This document shows positions 10,593 to 21,885 of a DNA stretch of 64,000 nucleotides, piece after piece. Source of the DNA: Stentor coeruleus (taxonomy: Eukaryota; Ciliophora; Heterotrichea; Heterotrichida; Stentoridae); the NCBI GenBank assembly GCA_001970955.1, contig MPUH01000021.1:1-64000 (forward strand), read 5' to 3'. Numbering within the stretch: position 1 is the first letter of the stretch; each line of letters begins with the position of its first letter. The notes beneath the pieces are model-generated. The model was not told the DNA's origin. It did no database searches and saw only the letters and a list, made by a program, of their open reading frames with translations. The position numbers were made by a program, and so were the translations under genes.

Positions 10593-11591
10593 ATGTCACT
10601 TCACAGATACCCCAACAGTAACCACAATCGTAAAGGCGAGAATTCATATAAAAGCATCAACACCTTCGGCACTATGAACTCCGCTTATGATCGAATCTTT
10701 AGCTCGAAAAATATCATGACAAGGATTATCCCAGGTTTTCTCGTGCAAAAAGAGAAAAAAGAAGGCATAACCTCATTTGATATCCTAAAACTAAGCCTAG
10801 CTCAAAAACGAAAGGAAGAAAAAGAAATCCCTGAACTTGAAATTTCAAATACATCGCTTCATTTGAAATACACTGAAGACCCAAATGATCGTCTGAAAAT
10901 AAACATTGAAAAACTAAACGAAGCTAGAGAAATAGAAAAAATCATGCAAGAAATTGTCAATCCAACACTTTCAAGTGAAGAAATTATACTAAAAATCCAC
11001 AATAAAAGTTTAACTCGTGGAGATTTACTATGTTTTAAAGAGGGATCTGATTTGCCTGATAAAGTTATTGACTGTTTTTTTTCAGCATTAAGAATATCAA
11101 ACAGGTTTATAACAGGGAAAAAAACAATAGAAAAAGTTATTGTAGTAAATTCAAATTCTTCAAAATTGTTGTTTTTAGTAAGAAAAGATATCCCAAAGCC
11201 AAATATTGATATTTATCAGTATAGTTTGCTTTTGTTTCCTATATTTTTAGAGTACTGGAAACTACTTGCTGTGAATTTGAATACTGGAGTTGTACAATTT
11301 TTTGATGGGCTGAAATTAGAACAGGAAGTTAGTAGCTTTATGGCGCTACTTAGACGCTTTTTAGCTCAGGCTAATTTCAATAATGATCCGAGGATTACTG
11401 AAAGTTTCTTTAGATATGAACCTAATAGGATTCTCCCTGTGAACATGAGTATTAAAGATAGCGGAGTATATATATGCAAAATAGCTGAGATGCTTACCCA
11501 AAAAAGAGAGTGTACAAATTTTGATTTCCGTAATCAGAGAAAAGACATGTTAAGCAATCTTATAAAGATTAGTCTAAAACTAGTTCAGTAA
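10593..11591 (+). CDS. ULP1/SENP-like (C48) protein, catalytic residues replaced
   Basis: A 332-residue protein. Residues about 138-330 align along their length with the SENP/ULP1 cysteine protease fold. The landmarks are LTRGDLLCF, then YSLLLFPIFLEYWKLLAVNL (SENP: LLVPIH..HW.L), FFDGL (YYDS), and IKDSGVYICKIAEML (SDCGMFACKYA). Active members use His-Asp-Cys. Here the His position is Tyr221, Asp238 is kept, the oxyanion Gln is not apparent, and the Cys position is Ser290. This strongly suggests a fold that binds, but does not cleave, SUMO or a related modifier. The first 130 residues are charged and probably disordered. No intron is visible. Confidence 0.75.
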   Translation: MSLHRYPNSNHNRKGENSYKSINTFGTMNSAYDRIFSSKNIMTRIIPGFLVQKEKKEGITSFDILKLSLAQKRKEEKEIPELEISNTSLHLKYTEDPNDRLKINIEKLNEAREIEKIMQEIVNPTLSSEEIILKIHNKSLTRGDLLCFKEGSDLPDKVIDCFFSALRISNRFITGKKTIEKVIVVNSNSSKLLFLVRKDIPKPNIDIYQYSLLLFPIFLEYWKLLAVNLNTGVVQFFDGLKLEQEVSSFMALLRRFLAQANFNNDPRITESFFRYEPNRILPVNMSIKDSGVYICKIAEMLTQKRECTNFDFRNQRKDMLSNLIKISLKLVQ

Positions 11592-11967
11592 ATAACAATA
11601 ATTAATCTTGGGTATATTGTAAAAATAATAATGAGAAGGAGAGTTAGTTTGTAATTGTAGTTTATAATATTTGAGGAAATTAATTAAAATTGTGTTATGA
11701 TTTTTTTATCTATTAAAATTTGGAAAAAAATACTGGTGTAAGTTCTTAATTAGATAATAAAGAAAAATTTANTGTAAGTTCTTAATTAGATAATAAAGAA
11801 AAATTTAACCAAAAAATAATCTTAACGAAAAAATTTAAACTAAAGTAGAAGAGTATAAAACTTAGCAATATAGTCTAAACGACTTTCAATATAAAGTTCT
11901 CTGATGAGTAAGTTTAGTGTTCTTTAACAGAAAAATATCATAATCCATACTAATATAATCTAATAAA
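11592..11967. other. Intergenic with an assembly joint
   Basis: No gene is seen. It contains the single N at 11772 with the same 35 bases on each side (11737-11771 and 11773-11807), so its true length is shorter by about 36 bp. Confidence 0.6.
11737..11807 (+). repeat. False 35-bp duplication around a single N (11772)
   Basis: An identical 35-base sequence stands on both sides of one N, as at the other five N positions. It is best read as an unmerged contig overlap. Confidence 0.9.
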
Positions 11968-12657
11968 ATGCTTAATAGATTTAACACCCCAAGCTCTCCA
12001 ACAAAAAACAGAAAATCCAACTCCCTATTCAAAATAGCTCTCTCAAGGTTATATTTTTCTGTGATTATGCAAGTTGTATATGTGATTCTTATTATCCTCT
12101 GCATAGTAAGTATAGTACTTAATTTTTTGATACAAGTTAGTATATCTGGTAATACCTATAAAGCTAGTCTTTACTTATTAATCCTAGAAATCTCTATATG
12201 CGCAATGATTGTCATAGAAATCAGCATGAGAATTTATTTGCAAGGTATCAAGATTTGGTGTTCACTTGGAAATATTATCGATCTTTTTATTACAATTTTA
12301 TGTGTTTTTGGCTTAGTCCTATCTTTGCAAAGAGATCTACTTGAAAAACTTGGTAATACAACTTGTGATGCTCTTTTGATCCTTAGGAACATAATTTTCC
12401 TTTTTAGACTGATAATTATTTTCAAGAGATCAGATGATTCGAAAGTAACGACATTGAAAATCTCTTTAAATAGTGAAGATATGAGATTTGATAAGAAAGA
12501 TAGAATTGATGGAAATGAAATGGTAGTAAGGGATTCTTTTGATAAAAAAACTTTGGAAAAATTCCGCCCACCGATGGATGTTTTGTTTGAAGAAGAAGAT
12601 GAAGAAGGAAGCTATAAAAAATCATCAATGTGGAAAGGTCAGAGAGTGAGTAAGTAG
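11968..12657 (+). CDS. Four-TM voltage-sensor-like membrane protein
   Basis: A 229-residue protein with four membrane segments at about 30-55, 66-85, 92-112 and 130-150, and an acidic C-terminal tail. The pattern fits a voltage-sensor module: acidic residues in the second segment (LEISICAMIVIEISMR), Asp early in the third (NIIDLFITIL) and regularly spaced basic residues in the fourth (LRNIIFLFRLIIIFKR). No pore segment follows. Stand-alone voltage sensors include Hv1 proton channels and TMEM266. I cannot assign either, because the S4 charges are fewer than in Hv1. The terminator is TAG, and the 15 bases before it do not fit an intron. Confidence 0.55.
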   Translation: MLNRFNTPSSPTKNRKSNSLFKIALSRLYFSVIMQVVYVILIILCIVSIVLNFLIQVSISGNTYKASLYLLILEISICAMIVIEISMRIYLQGIKIWCSLGNIIDLFITILCVFGLVLSLQRDLLEKLGNTTCDALLILRNIIFLFRLIIIFKRSDDSKVTTLKISLNSEDMRFDKKDRIDGNEMVVRDSFDKKTLEKFRPPMDVLFEEEDEEGSYKKSSMWKGQRVSK

Positions 12658-13031
12658 TTTAAAGTAATAGATGAGGAAAATATTAGAAATAATTATTTAA
12701 TACTCTTTGGACTGTTTTAAAATTTTAGATAAAATTTGATGATTGCTATGATTTGAAATTTTATAAGTGAATTATAGGATAAAGCGTTTTTTTTAGCACC
12801 ACAACATATGCTGTTAGTTTGATAAATTATCTTCCACATAAATAAATTTATTACCATTGTTTTTTTATACTCACTACATTAATTATATTGAAATAAAATA
12901 ATTACAATTCGCCAGTCAAGTGTATAAATTTATTTTGCACAACAAAGCTAAGATTTTATTATAAAAAACATATTTACTAGTCTTCAAATCAAATACTAAT
13001 TCTTTTATTAAATAATATATGCAATTGTTTC
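12658..13031. other. Convergent intergenic, no gene seen
   Basis: Sequence between a plus-strand gene end and the end of a small minus-strand gene. The left part has more G than C, and the right part more C than G. Nothing else is supported. Confidence 0.5.
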
Positions 13032-13310
13032 TTATAATTGTTCAGCTTGATATTCAAAACTAGCCCTTAACCCTAGACGATTACGTCTTCGTTTTATATA
13101 TATAAAACACAATATTGAAATTCCCATATAAATGACCGCAGTCCAAAAGCATGTCTCCCCACCTTGATCTTTATTTTCAATTTTTATATAATCATATCCA
13201 GAAACCAAAACTATAGCAAGTATTGACTATATAAGTATTACCAAAAAGATTGTACTTATTACTGAAAGGGTAAAACAATATATAGCACAACATAATGATT
13301 TTGATTCCAT
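13032..13310 (-). CDS. Small two-TM protein, one 15-nt intron
   Basis: A gene of about 87 residues that only becomes visible when the intron GTAATACTTATATAG (13227-13241) is removed. The intron has the length, ends and A10 of all others in the window. The product begins MESKSLCCAIYCFTLS, has a hydrophobic segment across the intron (to about residue 33), a short loop containing a Gly-Gly and a Trp, and a second segment (AVIYMGISILCFIYI). A basic KRRRNR stretch and a short tail ending in AEQL follow. The size and two-segment plan recall small subunits of membrane complexes such as V-ATPase subunit e, but no motif confirms this. The function is unknown. Confidence 0.65.
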
Positions 13311-13432
13311 TATTATAAACTATTTACTAAGTATAATATTTTACAAGATTAATTTCTTTTTTTCATAAATCATATAATAAACTTATCTTTACAATCCAAT
13401 CTATACATAAAAATCTTATACATATCATAATT

Positions 13433-14836
13433 TTATACATCGTGAACAATTTTTAATGTTTCAGATGAACTCCGTGCATGATGTCCTCTAATCCACTGAG
13501 TCTTCAATCCATCTTTAGCTGATATTCTCTCTTCATAATCCCAAGTCAAGCAGCTTTCAATAAAATCCACAACATCTTCACTATAATTTTTAAGAATATT
13601 ACGCAAACTAATCCTTGATATTCCTTTCATAGCTTGAAAACTATAATTATGCTTTTTTTTAACCTTTTCCACAATACTCAAAGGGGGAAAACCAAGCAAA
13701 TTTGTGATTTTATAAATCTGTTCATGTTCATTATTCCCATCAAAAAGCACATTTCCTGTAAGTAGCTCAAAAACTATACATCCTAAACTCCAAATATCGA
13801 TTTTTTCATTATATTCACATTGAAGAATGATTTCTGGAGCTCTATAAAAACGACTTTGTATATAACTGAAAAAAGTTGAACTTTTAAAACATGCTGAGCC
13901 TAAATCAATAACCCTAATACTTGATTTGCTTGAGTTTTTTAATAAAATATTTTCTGGTTTTAAATCGCAATGGATGATGTTATTAGAATGCATATGGCTT
14001 AAAGCTATGAGTAATTGGGTTGTGATACGTTTTACTATGTTAATATTTATAGGTTGAAAGTCATTAGTTTCTATAAACTGATATAAGTTTAGATATAACA
14101 GTTCAGTGACAATACAAAAATGACCTCGGAACTCAAGTTTTTTTAATGGTTTTATTATATTTGTTTCTTCTTTTATAGTACTGGTTAAGTGTTTGAGAAT
14201 TTTATACTCAGATTCTCCTGATTTTCTGAATTTCGTGTGAGATTTTATTATTTTTATAGCAACATTTTGCTGATCTTTATGATCGAAACACTTGAGCACC
14301 TGGCCAAATGACCCTGAGCCTAGGATTTCACAGATTTCATATCGGAAACTTATATGGTCTTTTAATCTGACGATAAAATTCCCTGATGCATCTGTAAAAT
14401 TCCCTTTTTGTTTCGCAGCGTTTGGACCGAAAAAATATATTTTTTTATATATGTTAATTTCTCTTTTTTCAAAGTCTGTTAGATGATATGAGAAGTTTTC
14501 AATTACTTCTGCAGGAGTCATTGATTTTGGTTGAATTAAAGATGAAACTTGTATTTGATTACTTGTTGTTCGTGCATGATGTGGTCTTTGAGGTGTTACT
14601 CTTGGAGATACAGAATGAGTAAAAGATCTGATATTATCTTGATTCGGAGGTTTAGACATACATTTTTTGTCTAGTCTTAAAGGAGTCCCGTTTTTCTCTG
14701 TGGGTTTGGTTGTTGTCTTTCTAAAATTTAATGAAGTGAATGCTAGTGATTCCTTTTTCACATTTTGAAGCACCCTTGTTCTAGCAAATGATAATGCATA
14801 AGGCCTTTTGAAATGAGGAATTTCCCCTTCATTCAT
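13433..14836 (-). CDS. DYRK-family dual-specificity protein kinase (class 2-like)
   Basis: A 467-residue kinase. The N-terminal 110 residues are basic and Ser/Thr/Pro-rich. A DYRK2/Pom1-type pre-kinase segment follows: MTPAEVIENFSYHLTDFEKREI and then YFFG. The kinase domain (about 168-455) has GSGSFGQV, the ATP-binding Lys in VAIKII, HCDLKPENILL and, in place of DFG, DLG (VIDLGSAC). The activation loop YIQSRFYRAPEI carries the Tyr that DYRKs autophosphorylate during folding. DYRKs act on cell polarity, growth and the cell cycle. A second DYRK gene lies at 50155 on the other strand. It shares the HCDLKP and YIQSR motifs but diverges in its N-terminus. Confidence 0.92.
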   Translation of the reverse strand: MNEGEIPHFKRPYALSFARTRVLQNVKKESLAFTSLNFRKTTTKPTEKNGTPLRLDKKCMSKPPNQDNIRSFTHSVSPRVTPQRPHHARTTSNQIQVSSLIQPKSMTPAEVIENFSYHLTDFEKREINIYKKIYFFGPNAAKQKGNFTDASGNFIVRLKDHISFRYEICEILGSGSFGQVLKCFDHKDQQNVAIKIIKSHTKFRKSGESEYKILKHLTSTIKEETNIIKPLKKLEFRGHFCIVTELLYLNLYQFIETNDFQPININIVKRITTQLLIALSHMHSNNIIHCDLKPENILLKNSSKSSIRVIDLGSACFKSSTFFSYIQSRFYRAPEIILQCEYNEKIDIWSLGCIVFELLTGNVLFDGNNEHEQIYKITNLLGFPPLSIVEKVKKKHNYSFQAMKGISRISLRNILKNYSEDVVDFIESCLTWDYEERISAKDGLKTQWIRGHHARSSSETLKIVHDV

Positions 14837-15294
14837 AGTGAAATTATTTTATATAACGAAAATCTGGTTATTTATTTGAAACATATTTATAAGATAATTG
14901 ACAATAGAAATTGCTGGGTTGAAAATGAGAGGATAATTTGGATGAAGGATTAGGTGAATTATTGTGATATTTTATTTTTGATATGATTTTGTGATGTGAT
15001 TATTTAAAAATTTGAAGGTTAGTTTTAGTTGTGAATATTTTTTTGATAGGTGTTATGTTATAAGTTTTATGGGTTTTTTGATTATGATTTAAGAGGATTA
15101 TGTGATCATTGATAGAGTGTTGATATAGAAATACAGGAAGGCTACAACCCATAATGATAATTTTATACATACAAAAAATATCAGATCAAAAAGAAGTTAT
15201 AATCATAAGATATTAATACTTTTGTATATCATCAAAAAAATACCATAAAAAGCATACAAAAATTAGCTTAAAAACAAAATTGCTATATCTAAAT
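14837..15294. other. Intergenic, no gene seen
   Basis: Between two minus-strand genes. It is strongly G-rich just right of the DYRK start (14880-15120) and shifts to C over G near the next gene end. No frame or RNA gene is supported. Confidence 0.5.
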
Positions 15295-16503
15295 TTACTT
15301 ATTACTTAAGTCTTCTTTTAAAGCTTTATCTTTGTAAGTGTTTGAAGTTGATAAGGAAACTTTCCCTTGATATTCAGCTTTAATATTTGACTTCGATAGC
15401 TCTAAATCAATCACAGTCGCATTCGGAAACTCTCTTTGGACATCTTCTTCCATATTCTTAATAATTTCAGTTGTATGAGTAAAAAGCAAATCAGTTGATT
15501 TCATAAGCAACTGTCTAATCTCTTGTTGTTTTTTCGGATCTAAAGTTAATTTTTCTATATCTTTCTCAAAAACCTCAATAATATTATTCGCGATTTCTTT
15601 AGAATTATATCTCACTGCAGCCGATATTTTAACAGCATCATCGCCAATATATTCAGTTTTAAAATCAGCAATATCAGAAACTTCATCACGGCCTCTTAAA
15701 ATATCAACAATTATTTGTTTGTTTTTTTTATCAATACTTTTTCCAGAAAGTATTTGTATATTTTCTCTACATATTAGATAGCCTAAATACATTTGCACTA
15801 TACCATTACCTGCTTGACCAAATAAATCAACCCAACCAATCCCTGTTGTATAGCATATTATTGAAGATAATAAAGGCATACTAACACCTGCTAATGCTAA
15901 AACATTTTCACTGACAATTGCATCTTGAATTGGGTCAATAGTTTTTTTTTTCATCATAATATTGAATGAAAGCTTTGCTCTATCAACACTAGACTTGTAA
16001 AAACTTGATTTATTATCTTTTATAACATCTCCAAGATTTTTGTAAAACAAGTAAAACTCTCCAAGTGCTGAAAGCAAAATGATCTATTTTTTTCTTACAC
16101 TTAAAGAAGTTGCACCCATATGAAGTTCTGGGATGCCTAATCCGGAGTTTAATATAAGTAATGGTCCTATGAAATTATATAAACCAGATAACCCAAAGCA
16201 TACACCTGGAAATAATACAGCCATGTTCTTGAGTTTCTTATAGCCTAGATAGAGTTTACCATAATTGTAGTTCTCATCAGGTTTTTGAGAAGCCCGATTG
16301 TTTGTACTGAACATTACTAGATGGTTAAGAAAGTCAATAGCAGCTCTCATGAGTTCTGCTTTTACTGCCTGTGAACCAGAAAAATAGTAAGCTCCAGCTT
16401 TTAATGCGTTTTGAATACCATCAGCGGCTAATTCACGTTTTATCATGCTGCTGCTGACATCTTTAAACTCAGTAAGGCCTCTGAAAATCCTGAATGCTTT
16501 CAT
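15295..16503 (-). CDS. SLC30A9: ZnT9-like cation diffusion facilitator (SLC30A9 family)
   Basis: Two exons joined by the intron GTAAGAAAAAAATAG (16084-16098) give about 397 residues. The order of motifs follows ZnT9: a first half with QKPDENYNYG (ZnT9: RKPD..HPYGYG) before a membrane segment, then ENVLALAGVSMPLL, a G-rich membrane segment, and REN.QILSGKSIDKK (ZnT9: ..LLGRSI). The cytosolic C-terminal domain starts around DFKTEYIGDD. Members of this family move Zn2+ across membranes; animal ZnT9 acts in mitochondria. The classical HxxxD pair of CDF transporters is not obvious, so transport activity should be held open. Intron retention would stop translation at once. Confidence 0.75.
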
Positions 16504-17271
16504 TTATTTACAACATCGTGGAGTTGAAATTGAAAATATAAATTTTGTTTTGAAAATTGGATACATGATTGAAAGGCTTTCAATAGGTCATTTTTCATTT
16601 CTATAGCTTTCTCATAAATATATATACTTTAAATAGTCTTTATGTTTAGACTAACTATTAACATTTTACTCAGTCTCTATAATGATATAAAATATTAATT
16701 TCATCCTATTTATCTCCACTAAATTTCTGAGCAAATAAATTACAAGTATTCAATCTACCAATATTTGCACCTTAGATATTTTTTTTTTATTACATCTAAC
16801 TTTTGATAATCTATTTTCCCATCTAAACCAAATTTAAAAAATATCAAAAGTCATTCTTAAAGATTTTTCCTAAGAAGTTTTCTAAGCCTGATTAAAAATA
16901 AAATTTTACTAGAGATTAAATAATTACTTCCACTAAACAAAAAAACAATATATATTTTTTTAAATTTGAAAGCTATTGACCTTAGCATAGCAATTTAGTA
17001 TTTAAAAGTTTATAAGCAAAAAAATATAGCTACCCTCACATCTGCCTATCCAAAAGCCTGGTCAAATAATACAAAACATTAGCATCATAGGGTAAAAATT
17101 TTCAATATTTTATTTTATTTACACCAGAATATATCATAATACTAATTGTGATACCTAAATCATTGAGCTAGAAATATTAACAAACCACTACTCAAACAAT
17201 AAAAAATCTTATCTGATATAATGCATAAGTAATAACACTAATCACTATAACTAAAAGAAATCTAAAGATAA
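16504..17271. other. Intergenic, no gene seen
   Basis: 768 bp between two minus-strand genes, AT-rich with long A and T runs. I looked for split frames with 15-nt introns and saw none convincing. No RNA gene was recognised. Confidence 0.45.
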
Positions 17272-20103
17272 TTAAGGATATCTAGGTTGTTGTGGATTAT
17301 ACCCTAGTGGGGCATATCCTGGTGGAACATATCCTGGCTGAGCATAATTTCCACTTGGCTGAGGGTTAGGATTCATTTGAGGATAATAAGGAGAAGCTTG
17401 AGCATAGTTAGGAGGAGCTTGAGGATAGTTAGGAGGAGCTTGATTATAATAAGGAGGAGCTTGATTATAATTAGTAGGGGTTAAAGGATCATAAGGCTGC
17501 CCTGGGTTTATTTGTCTATATGCAGGAGCAGGAGCTGGAACTGGAGCTGGAGGATTAGGGTAAGCGTTAGCTGGAGGAGGTGGAACATATGCAGGACTAA
17601 GTAAATTTGGATTAGACCTATAAGAAGGTTGATTATTACTTAATCCAATCAAAGCTGCACTATTAGTTGATGAACCTTCAGGGGACATATATGAATACCC
17701 ATTAAAAACACCTGAAGAACGGAAATTAACAATATTTGTTGCAACATCTTCCATAGGGGCACTATTTTCAGCATAATTAAAAATACCTGCAACACTAACC
17801 CCAGCTGATTGGTCAAAAGCTGCAACAGGTGCAGAAGCTTGATCTATTTATATCTTACTTATCACAGAATTATACCATTTTTCCCATTGGCTTCTAGATA
17901 TAACTGGATTAGTCTTAAGATAATCATCTTTAAACTTAGGTAAAGATGCAGAAAGGCTATCATCAGCAGGGTCATTAACTCGTAAAATTGCTTCTTCAGC
18001 CATAATAGATTTTCCGCATATTTTTCTGAATGGTATGAAAAAGTAGATAACTACGATAAACACACCAATTATTGCTGGAATAACTTTTTTTAAAGCATGA
18101 TGATCGATTTTATGATCTTTATTATCTGAATCTGAAGTATGTGATTCATAATAAAAAGCTAATATAGAAATCTATATAAATAATACAGAGTAACAAAGTA
18201 AACATACTGGAAGAACTTGTAAAACTGCTATGGCGATACCTTTACCAAGTTGTTTAGACCAAGAGTATCTTCTAAGTAATAATATTTTATCAGCCCAATA
18301 TTGGAATAATAAAGATGCAAGGCCTAAGAAAAAACCTAATGGGAATAATGGAGAAAATATTAATACGACAAGTAGTGTTCTGACATAACGAGCTGATCTT
18401 TGAGCAAGATCCATTTCTGGGTTTGTCCATATTTCATTAGCTTCTTCTTGTGTGACAATTTTTTTCCCAAGTCTAACTTGTCTTCTCTTACAAAGCTTAA
18501 CCATGTATATTGGAGAGAAAAATTGCATTATTGGGGTTAATATCGCATCAATAAGCAAAAGATTATAAAGATCTGTTGGGAGCCCATATTCTTGTTTAAA
18601 CCAATTAATTTTCCCATCTTCAAAATCAAACATTTTATTTTCAACAGCATAGGAGTTTACCCAAAACAGGACTAATATTGTATTTAAAGTGGTGGATATA
18701 ACAAGTTTATGGAATACTGAAACATTGTATGCAGTCCAAGTATTATGTTTTTCATAGCTTGAAAAAATCCTCACAGCAATCCCAATAATGATATTAACAA
18801 CTTGGATAGTAAATGAAAGCATAAAGGAAATAAACTTAATCTGAAGGTTTTCTGAGTTCGAAATATGCTCACTGCCTGAGTTTTTAAAATTATGATATTT
18901 TCTATACTCATAATCTTTAATCAAAATGACTAAAGTAAAAGACAAGCAAATCAAAATAGTTGTGACTACAGCGGTTTGTAATCTTTTAGCTAGTTTTACC
19001 GTCCATTTAACAGAAAGGTTTTCCCATATAATATCCGAAGGTTCTGGTGCTTGTTCAATCCTCAATAAATTCCCTCTATAAACCCTGTTACTATACACAT
19101 AGTTATGCAAACAAAACAAAGTGTATCTAGACATAGTCTCAAAAGAACTCTCTTTCCAATAATCAATAATCTGTTTATTATCACTTTGTTTATAAAACAT
19201 AACAAAAGCCAAATCCCCTTGTTCTAACTTAAGATTGTTATCCCTATCAAAGCTTTCCTTCCATTTATTCAACACTTCAATCTCGGCATTTAACTCATCA
19301 ATACTTTTATGTTTCTTATTAAAACACAAACATCCTTTTTTAGGCTCACTACCATTTCTCTCTCTATATTCCTTTATATACGCAATTTCAAACTTCAGTT
19401 TTTTCAACTTTCTCATTTTATCAACATATTCCGATATCGCATATGCCGGACTTATACATGCAACCTGACATCTTTCCCCAAACGGCATAGCATTTTCACT
19501 AATAAAAGTTTCAAGGTTTTTAAAATCAGTATCTCTAGGAAGATTTCTAATTAATATACCAAAATCAGAAGGGGTTATATTAATTTCATCAAGTTCAGTT
19601 ATTTTAGACCTTAAAAATTTTCTATATGAAATAATCCCTGCAATGATTATCAGGCAAAAAATGAAATGAAGAATACATTGCCAAATTGGGTCTTTATGCT
19701 TTATTAGAGCAGCTGCAGTTGCCCAATTAGAAGGTTTATCTTTAACTGAAGAGTTGTTGTTATGATAATTGTTAGCTGCACATGCTATTCCTACTAAGAG
19801 ACTGCCGATTGTCATGATCAGAATTAGGGTTTTGATTAGAAAAAAGAACAAAGGATAGCCTATACCTAATTGGCCGAGTTCAGTAATTCTACAGTTTAAA
19901 GAAAAAAGTGGAGCATCCTATATAAAAGATACGGATGGTCGCTTGCAACATGGACATTTTTCGGATGCTTGGAATTGATCGTTTGATAGATCACGAACAC
20001 GAGTTGCTTTCTGTATATTTATTACATTATGGATCTCTGCTTTAGCTACTTCAGCACTGACAAGAAGCAGCTGAGAATCTTTTAAAACTTCGACTCCAGA
20101 CAT
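17272..20103 (-). CDS. TMEM63: OSCA/TMEM63-type mechanosensitive cation channel
   Basis: Four exons give about 928 residues. The introns are GTATCTTTTATATAG (19918-19932), GTATTATTTATATAG (18172-18186) and GTAAGATATAAATAG (17844-17858). The N-terminus has a CPCCKRP motif, then the family pattern ELGQLGIGYPLFFFL leading into the first membrane segment. A cytosolic loop carries GDLAFVMF and IEQAPEPSDIIWENL, the signature just before the pore helices. Many membrane segments follow up to about residue 640. The cytosolic tail includes a Tyr/Pro/Gln-rich stretch of about 100 residues with repeated YNQAPP and YPQAPP units. Family members open on membrane tension or hyperosmotic shock and pass Ca2+. 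Such a channel would fit a highly contractile cell, which is inference. Confidence 0.88.
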
Positions 20104-21006
20104 ATTATCTCTCCAAATAAAATAAGGTCGGAAGTTTGGATGGTTTATGATTTGAGGGATTTAGTAGATTTGATGAAGAATGGTAGGATGATAGGATGAT
20201 TTTTTAGGGTTATAATGGGAAGATGATTTATGTGAGGAAGATTGGTTTTTTTTTGGGTTTAGTATGGTAATATTGGTTTTAATAAATTTATTGTGTTGGA
20301 GTAGATTAGAATGAATATTTTGATGGGGATAGATGAGGTTAGAGTTTTTTTAAAGATTATTTTAGTTTGAGATATGGAATTTAATTGATTGTAATGATAT
20401 AATTTTATTATTGGTTATGAAAAAATAAAAATTTCAATATAGAAATCATTTTGCAGAACTTAAACTTAGACCCATAAATAAACACTATGAATATTTTGCC
20501 TAGAAAATATTAAAGTATGGCAGTTATGAAGTACCTTACCCAGGACTTATACCAAAACTATTTAAAGTAAATAAAATAGATAATATATCACAATATATTT
20601 ATATATATCTATATATATTTTAGCACATAATAAATCATTAGTATTCTCATAATTTTAATCTTAAAATCAAAAATAATTGATTTTATCAGTAGCATTTAAT
20701 CTTATCATAACTCCTTACTAAAATTGCACAATCCGCATTAAAGCCATATACACTAACTCATCATATCATTAAATTCTAAATTCATCTAAATATTTTGATA
20801 CAACAATTATTTAGCCTTTATCCTATCACTTCAGAAACAAATTTCCATATTATTTTCAATAAAACTTAGCCAATATTCCATTAGCCTTCCATCTTAAATC
20901 ATTAATATTTCGCATTTACCTAACTATATCTAAACTTCTAAAACTATCTCTAAAACCTCTAAAAATAATAATAAAATCTTATGAAATAATGTATATCATA
21001 ATATAA
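20104..21006. other. Divergent promoter region, no gene seen
   Basis: 903 bp between a minus-strand and a plus-strand start. The left 250 bp are extremely G-rich and C-poor: 20161-20220 has 19 G and no C by my count. The right part is C-rich. No conserved site is recognised. Confidence 0.5.
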
Positions 21007-21546
21007 ATGTCCGCTGATATAAGACGTATTTTAAACAATGAAGAAGAACTTATAAACATAAGTAGGCCTATATTTCAAGCAATTGATGTAGATAATTCAG
21101 GATATGTTGATGAAAAAGAACTTTATCAAATGATGTGTAATACAGCTTCTGAATTCCAAATAGCAAATCCTACACTTGAAGAAGTACAAACAACAATGCA
21201 GGGTTTAGATAGAAATAGAGATGGAAAAATATCTTTAGATGAATATATAGAACTTGTTAAAGGTCTTTTAAGGGAAATGCTTAAAGGAGAAACTGACACA
21301 CAAGATAATGGGAATGAAAAAAAAGCTGAAGAGCAGATCAATAAACAATTGCAGATGTTTGAAAAATATTTAGAGGAAAGTGGAATTACTATGGCTTTTC
21401 AATTGATTTTTGCTGAGATACTTACAAAGAAAATTGAGCCTAATAATGTTTTTACTTATACTGCAATGAGATTAAGGCAGATTGGTAAGGAAATTGCTCA
21501 TTTACTACCGAAGAATCTTACTGCTAATATCTCTGAAAGCAATTAA
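21007..21546 (+). CDS. EF-hand protein with two Ca-binding loops
   Basis: A 179-residue protein. Two canonical EF-hand loops are seen: DVDNSGYVDEKE (about 27-38) and DRNRDGKISLDE (about 70-81), each with acidic residues at positions 1 and 12. A charged linker and an all-helical C-terminal part (about 110-170) follow, without further loops. This differs from calmodulin and centrin, which have four. The helical tail could dimerise or bind a partner. Calcium sensing in the cytoplasm is inferred. The start is preceded by an AT-rich ATAAATG-type context common here. Confidence 0.8.
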   Translation: MSADIRRILNNEEELINISRPIFQAIDVDNSGYVDEKELYQMMCNTASEFQIANPTLEEVQTTMQGLDRNRDGKISLDEYIELVKGLLREMLKGETDTQDNGNEKKAEEQINKQLQMFEKYLEESGITMAFQLIFAEILTKKIEPNNVFTYTAMRLRQIGKEIAHLLPKNLTANISESN

Positions 21547-21885
21547 TGGTTTATAAGAAACCTTTAGTTAGATAATGAAAGTTGTAGTTTTTGAAAATAT
21601 TACCTTGCTTTTTATTCTAAAATCCTATAATTTCAAACAATAACATCAAAAAGGTCATCAGCCTTATCCCAATAATCCTCCATACCTCAATCTCAACCCC
21701 AATATTTTCCTATCCTCTAATCCTAACCCATCTCCAAAACTTCAAATTTCTCTTCAAATCAAAAACCTTCAAACCTTCATCAAATATTCTTATCCAAACT
21801 AGCCTCATCACCACAAATCCTCATCCCTAAAGGCAAAACCCAATCCTAAAACCTATAAAATTTCCCATAATACCAATGGAATATA
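21547..21885. other. Intergenic, C-rich upstream flank
   Basis: 339 bp before the proteasome gene. From about 21640 the plus strand is almost free of G and full of C and A/T runs, the usual composition left of a gene in this window. No discrete element is recognised. Confidence 0.5.
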
